Part shown: positions 26,441 to 32,253 of the stretch, in pieces
Layout of the letters: each line of letters starts with the position of its first letter
Numbering within the stretch: the stretch's first letter is position 1
Origin: Spirochaetales bacterium
GTDB taxonomy: Bacteria > Spirochaetota > Spirochaetia > DSM-27196 > PWMO01
Direction of reading: 5' to 3'
Assembly (NCBI GenBank): GCA_007123465.1
Contig: SKLB01000081.1
Span: 1-32,253, forward strand
Length of the DNA: 32,253 nt
Position numbers and translations under genes: made by a program
Notes under the pieces: generated by a model
What the model was told of the DNA's origin: nothing
The model's database searches: none
What the model saw: the letters and a program-made list of their open reading frames with translations, nothing else

Positions 26441-29400
26441 ATGCTCGAATCGGATTCCAATAGCGTCGTAGCGCTCGCCGAGCCAGTCGTAGTGGTGGAC
26501 CTGCACTGTCATTCGGACTCCAGCGACGGGTACTTTGCGGCCAACGTTGTAGCGGACAAGCTGGCCGAGGCCGGAGTCAATTACGCCGCGCTGACCGATC
26601 ACCACACTGTTGCCGGAACTGCGTCGTTTGGTCGCGCCACAATGTGCCACGGTATAGCGCAGGTTACCGGAGCAGAGCTGCACGCCAACTTCAACGGCAC
26701 CGAAGTGCACCTGCTGGCCTACGGATTCAACCCTGCACACGATGCTGTCCAGCACTTGCTGGCCAACGCCGCAAGAGAACCACTGAATGTAGAGCAGGTT
26801 ATCAGCGCGGTACACGTGGCCGGAGGGCTTGTTTTCCTGGCGCATCCGCTGCAGACCGGCTGGTCCGGGGGCGCACTCGAGAGCGCAATCTCGCAGATGG
26901 TGCAGACCGGCCTGGACGGCATCGAAGCGTATTACAAACCCTATCCGGCTGACGTTCAACAGCGGCTGGCCGCAATCGCTGACCGCGTTGGAATTCTCAC
27001 CTCTGCCGGCAGCGATTACCACGGACAACAGCAGTCCGGTCCGACGACTCCGGGCGTGATGATGCCGGTATCTCGCTGGAAACAGTTCCGAGCGGCGCTG
27101 GGAGAACACGCGCTAAACGGTCAGGCCCACCTGACCGGCCGCCCGGACAGCGAAAGACAACCGATGCTGCACCAAAGCAGCATAAACTGGCAATGGCTGT
27201 TTCTGCGCATCGTACTGCCTTCGCTGCTGGTTATCGGAGCGTTCATCGGGCTCCTGTTTGCAGTACTGATTCCGACCATGGAGGACCGCCTGCTGGACCG
27301 CAAGCGCGAAATGACCACCGAACTCACAAATTCGGCGTGGAGTATCCTGTCGGACTATCACCGCGAAGTACAGGAGGGACAACTCTCGCTGGAGCAGGCG
27401 CAGCAGGCGGCTATTCAGCGCATCCGCCGCATGCGCTACGGCCCCGACGGCAAAGACTATTTCTGGATTACCGATATGCACCCGCGCATGGTGATGCACC
27501 CCTATCGTAGCGACCTCGAAGGCGCCGACTTGAGCGATTTCACCGATCCCGAGGGTGTAAGACCATTCGTGCAATTTGTTGCCGCGGTACAGGACACGCC
27601 GTCGGGATACGTACGCTACGTCTGGCAATGGCAGGATGATCCCGAACGTCTGGAAGCCAAGGAGTCCTACGTACGCCGTTTTGAACCCTGGAACTGGATA
27701 ATCGGCACCGGCCTCTACGAGGACGACGTCCAGCAGGAGATACGCGCCATAACCGGACGCATGGTCGACGCCTCGTTTGTGGTTACGCTGCTGGCCACGG
27801 TGTTGCTCTTGAGCATTGCCTACCAGAGCCTCCAAGTCGAGCGCCGTCGCACCGCGGCCGAGCGTGAGCTGCGCCTGTCGCACGAGCGCTACCAGGCTCT
27901 GGTGGAGTCATCCACCGGCGGAACAATGCTGCTAATCGATGGGCGTTGCAGCTACGCCAACCGCTCGCTGCTGGAGATGCTCGGATACTCCGCATCCGAG
28001 CTTTCGTTTCTGGACATCCACGACGTAGTGCTGACCGACGACCACGGCCCGGCAGCCGCCAACCTGGAATTGCTTGCTTCCGGCGGCGAGGTTCGCGAAC
28101 CATTCGAGGCGCGTCTGCAGCGCAAGAACGGCCAGTCCGTTCCGGTTCTGCTCTCTTCGACCGCGGTCTATTTCTCCGGGCGTAAAGGCATGATCCTGAG
28201 CGTTCAGGACATCACGCGTCACCGGGCGATGCAATCGGGCGCCGCCCGCGAGCAGCTGATATCTCAGCTGCAGACTTCACTTCTGTTCCTGACCGAGCCG
28301 GTCCGCAGCTCCATGTCACCGCCGCTCACCTGCGATTTGAACTCCTCGATCAATACCGCAGTGCGCCTGATGAGCCGCAATAACGCGGACGTCGTGGTGG
28401 TAACCGCAGAGAACGGCGACATGGTCGGGATTGTTACCGATCACGATATCCGTGAACGCGTGGTTGCCGCCGGTCTCGATGTATCACAGCCGATCTCCCG
28501 CATCATGAGTGCACCGGTTGTGACTATCCACGAAAACGCGCCAATCTTTGAAGCGTTTCTGCTCGAGCGCGAGCGCAACGTCGATCACCTGGCAGTAATC
28601 GACAGCGGTGAAAGGCTGACAGGCATTATCCGCAGCAGCCGAACCCTGCAACCCGACCGCTACTCACCGGTGGTGTTGACACAGCAGATCCACCGCGCCA
28701 GGAGCGTAGAAGAGCTGGCGGATTGTCACGACCGCCTGCCGGCGTTGGTCGGCTCGCTGGTGGATTCCGGGGCACTGCCGCGGAACATCTGCCACGTCAC
28801 CAGCGCAGTTGCGGATTCCATCGCTCGGCGGATTATCGCCTTGACCCTGGAGGAACTGGGGCCGGCTCCGGCGCGTTTTGCCTTTGTTGCGCTGGGCAGT
28901 GAAGCCCGCCAGGAACAGACGCTGGCCACCGATCAGGATAACGCTCTGCTGTTTGCAGCCGATGAGCAGCCGTCATCCGAGGTCGAGCAGTACTTTTTGA
29001 AGCTGGGGGAACTCGTGTGCACCCGCCTGGACAGCGCCGGCTACCGCTACTGTGGCAACGAGGCTATGGCCAGGGACCGCCGCTGGAACCAGCCGCTCCA
29101 GCAGTGGAAAGAGTACTTCAGCGCGTGGATCGCCGAGCCCGATGAAACCGCGTTGGCACACTGCAACGTTTTCTTCGACCTGCGCTGCATATACGGCGAT
29201 AGCGCGCTGGTACGCAACTTGTGGAATCACGTCTCGCAGGCACTCGAAGCCCGCCCGGCGTTTTTCTCCTATATGGCCCTCAATACGGTCCGCTACAAAG
29301 CGCCAATAGGCCTGTTTGGAAAGATTGTAACCGAGTCTTCCGGTGACGCGGCGCACACCTTCAATATCAAAGAAGCAATGCTGCCGATTGTCAACTTTGC

Positions 29401-29701
29401 CCGACTCTACGCGCTCAAACACCAGCTGGAGGCAACCAACACGTTCGATCGCCTCGAGGAGCTGTTCGCTCTCGATGTGTTACAGGAGGACAGCTACCGC
29501 GGGGTGTCGCAAGCATACCAGCAGTTGATGCAGCTGCGCTATCGCCATCAGGTCGAAATGATCAGACTGGAACAGGCACCGGACAATTCGATTGATCCGC
29601 GCTCGTTGACCCAGATCGAGACCGGCACGCTGAAAAACACCTTCTCCCAGATCTCGCTGATCCAGAAGAAGGTGACTCACGAGTTTCGCACAAGCGTCTA
29701 A
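26441..29701 (+). CDS. 1086-aa membrane multidomain protein: PHP phosphoesterase - TM - Cache - TM - PAS - CBS pair - DUF294 nucleotidyltransferase - DUF294 C-terminal domain
   Basis: PHP motifs DLHCHSDSSDG, ALTDHHT, GAEL, FLAHP, SAGSDYHG; TM (LFLRIVLPSLLVIGAFIGLLFAVLI); Cache-like YGPDGKDYFWITDMHPRMVMHPY...WNWIIGTGLYEDDV; PAS HERYQALVESSTGG..NRSLLEMLGYSASEL; CBS VVVVTAENGDMVGIVTDHDIRERV; NT FVALGSEARQEQTLATDQDNALLF. Confidence 0.88.
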   Translation: MLESDSNSVVALAEPVVVVDLHCHSDSSDGYFAANVVADKLAEAGVNYAALTDHHTVAGTASFGRATMCHGIAQVTGAELHANFNGTEVHLLAYGFNPAHDAVQHLLANAAREPLNVEQVISAVHVAGGLVFLAHPLQTGWSGGALESAISQMVQTGLDGIEAYYKPYPADVQQRLAAIADRVGILTSAGSDYHGQQQSGPTTPGVMMPVSRWKQFRAALGEHALNGQAHLTGRPDSERQPMLHQSSINWQWLFLRIVLPSLLVIGAFIGLLFAVLIPTMEDRLLDRKREMTTELTNSAWSILSDYHREVQEGQLSLEQAQQAAIQRIRRMRYGPDGKDYFWITDMHPRMVMHPYRSDLEGADLSDFTDPEGVRPFVQFVAAVQDTPSGYVRYVWQWQDDPERLEAKESYVRRFEPWNWIIGTGLYEDDVQQEIRAITGRMVDASFVVTLLATVLLLSIAYQSLQVERRRTAAERELRLSHERYQALVESSTGGTMLLIDGRCSYANRSLLEMLGYSASELSFLDIHDVVLTDDHGPAAANLELLASGGEVREPFEARLQRKNGQSVPVLLSSTAVYFSGRKGMILSVQDITRHRAMQSGAAREQLISQLQTSLLFLTEPVRSSMSPPLTCDLNSSINTAVRLMSRNNADVVVVTAENGDMVGIVTDHDIRERVVAAGLDVSQPISRIMSAPVVTIHENAPIFEAFLLERERNVDHLAVIDSGERLTGIIRSSRTLQPDRYSPVVLTQQIHRARSVEELADCHDRLPALVGSLVDSGALPRNICHVTSAVADSIARRIIALTLEELGPAPARFAFVALGSEARQEQTLATDQDNALLFAADEQPSSEVEQYFLKLGELVCTRLDSAGYRYCGNEAMARDRRWNQPLQQWKEYFSAWIAEPDETALAHCNVFFDLRCIYGDSALVRNLWNHVSQALEARPAFFSYMALNTVRYKAPIGLFGKIVTESSGDAAHTFNIKEAMLPIVNFARLYALKHQLEATNTFDRLEELFALDVLQEDSYRGVSQAYQQLMQLRYRHQVEMIRLEQAPDNSIDPRSLTQIETGTLKNTFSQISLIQKKVTHEFRTSV

Positions 29702-29731
29702 CCTGCGGGATAGCGCTATCTCGCAGGTTAG
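29698..29731. terminator. Bidirectional hairpin between the convergent PHP-Cache-DUF294 and ActP-like genes
   Basis: CTAACCTGCGGGATAGCGCTATCTCGCAGGTTAG, near-perfect 34-nt inverted repeat (one arm mismatch), overlapping the stop codon of the upstream gene; no T-tract. Confidence 0.65.
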
Positions 29732-29752
29732 CGCACGCGCGCCTGTGAAGCG

Positions 29753-31855
29753 TCAATCACCCGACGCTATGGCTGCAACGGCTCCCTTTCCGTCGCCCTT
29801 GGCAGTAGCCAGCGATACCAGAATCAGCACCAGGAAGCTCAGCGGAATCGAAACGATACCAGGCTGGTTGAGCGGCATCGGAGCTGCGGCCGGATCAAGC
29901 CCGTAGCGTGCCCACATGTCGGGGCTCAGCAGGATCAACCCTACCGATGACACAATACCCACCAGGATCGAGGCTATGATGCCCACGGCGGTGGTTTTTT
30001 TCCAGAAAAGCATCAACAGCAGCGCCGGCAGGTTGGCCGATGCGGCTACAGCAAAGGCCCATCCCACCAGAAACGATACGTTCATGTCGCGGAAGGCGAT
30101 ACCCAGCACAATTCCCACCACACCAACCACAACTGCAACGATCCGTCCCGTGAGCACCTTGGCCTTGTCCGAGAACTCGCGGCGCATCAGGTTACCCATC
30201 AGATCGTGCGCAACCGATCCTGAAGCCGCCATAATCAGCCCCGAGACGGTTGCCAGCACCGTTGTAAAAGCAATGCCCGATATCATGGCAAACAGCACTT
30301 CTCCGAAGCTGCGCGCCAACAGCGGCGCACTCATGTTACTGGTCTCGGGATTGATGGCGCCACCGGCCATCGCTCCCACCCCAAGGTACATGGTAAGCAC
30401 GTAGAACAGTCCGATACCGGCTATCGCTACTATAGTAGACTTGCGCGCCGCTTCGGCGCTGGGAACGGTGTAGTAGCGGATCAGAATATGCGGCAGGGCC
30501 GAGGTTCCCAGGAATAGCGCCAGCATCAGCGAGATGAAGTTGAGCCGGTTCAGCAGTGTCCTGATCGGCGCTTCACCCTCGCGCGCCTCAAGCGGAAACA
30601 TCAGCCCCGGACGCATGAACTCGGAGCCGGCTGTCGGCTGCTGATAGTGGATTGTGACCTCTTCTCCGGCATCGGCGGTGAAGCGCACGGCCATAGGCCG
30701 CTCCACCACCGTTGAACGATCGGACAATACGCTCAGCAGGCGAAGCGGACCTACCGCTCCGGTGCTCTCGCCGTACTGTGAGGCCAGCTGGGAAACTCCA
30801 CCCATCTGGCGCAGGCGGTTATCGGCGCTCTCGGGGGCGCCGTTTACCAGTACACTGCCATCCGGCAGCACCGCGCGATGCTGAGCCTCCCTCAGAACCT
30901 CACCGCCGTCTTCCGCCCGCAAAAGCCTCCACCAATCCTCGATGCGAACATGCGGCTGTCCATCGATCTGCTCAACCTGCCAATGGGGAGTGGTGGCATC
31001 CTCAAAATGGACTATACGCCCCTTTATCTCGGCGCTATAGCCGCCCTGTCCGTCAGCAAGCGCGGGGACCGGACGTGAGAGCCGATAAAAGACCGCACGT
31101 TCCGCACCGGTGTTGGGATCGATTATCGCGTGACGTCCGATGAACTGAGCGCCGTCAAGTTCCACCCGCGCCTCGGCCCCTTCGATATTCACCGCAAGTT
31201 GCTCGTAGCGGTAGCTCACCAGGTCCGGATCTCCCTCCTCGGTTAAGTGTACCTCGGGGCTGACCCCACGAAACAACACCGCGATCGTCAGCACGGTGGC
31301 AAACGTCAACAACAGACCTCCGTTGAAGAACTGCACCCAGGTTGTCGAAGTCATACCGCCGCCGGCTACCAGGATGATCACAACCGTACCAACGATGATA
31401 ACACCCCAGAAATGCGTTATTCCCAGCAGCGGCTCTACCAGGACGCCGGCGCCAACCATCTGCGGCACCAGATAGAACAGTGATACAACCAGAACGCTCA
31501 GTCCTGCAGCCAGCTGAATGCCAGGATGACTGAAGTTGCGGTTCAGAGCGTCAGGGAACGTAAACGTTCCCATGCGCTTCATAGGTTCGGCGATCACGAA
31601 CAACGCCACAATCCAGCCTGCCAGAAAGCCGATCGAGTAGAGGAAACCGTCATAGCCGAAGAACGCAATCAATCCGGCAATGCCCAGAAAACTGGCAACC
31701 GAAAGATAGCCGCCTGCAAACGCGATGCCGTTGACGCCCCAATGAATCGAGCTGTTGGCCACGAAGTAGCCGCCCACGCTGCGCGCACGACGGCTTGCAC
31801 GCGCCGATATAGTGAGCACCAGCGCTACAAAGACTACAAATACCGCAATCGCCAT
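29753..31855 (-). CDS. Sodium:solute symporter, cation/acetate symporter ActP-like, with a large hydrophilic insertion
   Basis: SSS-family segments (GYFVANSSIHWGVNGIAFAGGYLSVASFLGIAGLIAFFGYDG, GTSALPHILIRYYTVPSAEAARKST, VGWAFAVAASANLPALLLMLFWKKTT); SD GGAGG upstream; followed upstream by DUF485. Confidence 0.93.
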   Translation of the reverse strand: MAIAVFVVFVALVLTISARASRRARSVGGYFVANSSIHWGVNGIAFAGGYLSVASFLGIAGLIAFFGYDGFLYSIGFLAGWIVALFVIAEPMKRMGTFTFPDALNRNFSHPGIQLAAGLSVLVVSLFYLVPQMVGAGVLVEPLLGITHFWGVIIVGTVVIILVAGGGMTSTTWVQFFNGGLLLTFATVLTIAVLFRGVSPEVHLTEEGDPDLVSYRYEQLAVNIEGAEARVELDGAQFIGRHAIIDPNTGAERAVFYRLSRPVPALADGQGGYSAEIKGRIVHFEDATTPHWQVEQIDGQPHVRIEDWWRLLRAEDGGEVLREAQHRAVLPDGSVLVNGAPESADNRLRQMGGVSQLASQYGESTGAVGPLRLLSVLSDRSTVVERPMAVRFTADAGEEVTIHYQQPTAGSEFMRPGLMFPLEAREGEAPIRTLLNRLNFISLMLALFLGTSALPHILIRYYTVPSAEAARKSTIVAIAGIGLFYVLTMYLGVGAMAGGAINPETSNMSAPLLARSFGEVLFAMISGIAFTTVLATVSGLIMAASGSVAHDLMGNLMRREFSDKAKVLTGRIVAVVVGVVGIVLGIAFRDMNVSFLVGWAFAVAASANLPALLLMLFWKKTTAVGIIASILVGIVSSVGLILLSPDMWARYGLDPAAAPMPLNQPGIVSIPLSFLVLILVSLATAKGDGKGAVAAIASGD

Positions 31856-31864
31856 CTATGCCTC

Positions 31865-32164
31865 CTATTCCTTGCTATCCGCACTGGACCCCGACTGCGC
31901 CCCCGGCGTTGAATCGGAGGCCGGAACACGGCAGAGCTGGTTGTAAACTATGGCAAAAAGGATTGCGACAAGGATCAGTCCCAGTCCGTACGTCACCGCA
32001 AGATTCAGCCCCAGCAGCGCGCGGACACCCATCCACGTCGGTTGAAATACACTGAGGGCAACAAACCCGGCGTAAACCAGCGAATAAATCAGCGTCATCC
32101 GGATACCGATAGCCGACTTGCGCCGCTCGTACGCTGCCTCGGCGGTCAAGATTTTCTGGCTCAT
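31865..32164 (-). CDS. DUF485-family small membrane protein
   Basis: RRKSAIGIRMTLIYSLVYAGFVALSVF...GLNLAVTYGLGLILVAILFAIVYNQLC matches DUF485; standard actP neighbour; SD AGGAGG upstream. Confidence 0.9.
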   Translation of the reverse strand: MSQKILTAEAAYERRKSAIGIRMTLIYSLVYAGFVALSVFQPTWMGVRALLGLNLAVTYGLGLILVAILFAIVYNQLCRVPASDSTPGAQSGSSADSKE

Positions 32165-32253
32165 ACAACCTCCTCGTCACTTGCAGAGTAGTCAGGTACA
32201 TAGTGCAGCTTATGGTACCACGGTTTGGCTCAGACACAAGCAGATTATTTCTC

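Noticed and set aside
1-32253. CRISPR arrays, IS elements, prophage, rRNA
   Set aside because: No regularly spaced repeats, transposase/integrase motifs, phage structural genes or rRNA seen on reading.

Overview
GC-rich bacterial chromosome segment with dense operons. Gene content suggests a spirochaete-like genome, but this is inference with no phylogeny run. From left to right: (i) a minus-strand nucleoside/sugar operon: FGGY kinase, fucose-isomerase-like protein, divergent TK1-type thymidine kinase, BMP/PnrA-type lipoprotein, ABC ATPase, and the start of a permease; (ii) a fused OtsA-OtsB trehalose synthase/phosphatase; (iii) FAH-family protein, diacylglycerol-kinase-family protein and a small unknown protein; (iv) TrmJ-like methyltransferase and RluA-like pseudouridine synthase; (v) exported ankyrin protein; (vi) NYN nuclease with two LOTUS-like domains plus a PNK-like P-loop kinase; (vii) M15 peptidase and D-serine dehydratase; (viii) a 529-aa protein with an embedded HPr-like domain, divergent from a GlpA/GlpB-like/DUF1667/HlyIII operon; (ix) RlmL-like methyltransferase, tRNA-Val(UAC) and EF-G; (x) a 1086-aa PHP-Cache-PAS-CBS-DUF294 protein convergent with an ActP-like acetate symporter and its DUF485 partner. 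The best candidate for something undescribed is the 1086-aa fusion. It puts an apparently intact PHP phosphoesterase on the same membrane sensor as a DUF294 nucleotidyltransferase, next to an acetate symporter. Other notable points are a recurrent -10-box-adjacent start codon pattern suggesting leaderless mRNAs, the NYN/LOTUS + kinase pair, the HPr-like multidomain protein, and the TK1-like gene inside a nucleoside-uptake operon. No CRISPR array, IS element, prophage or rRNA was seen.
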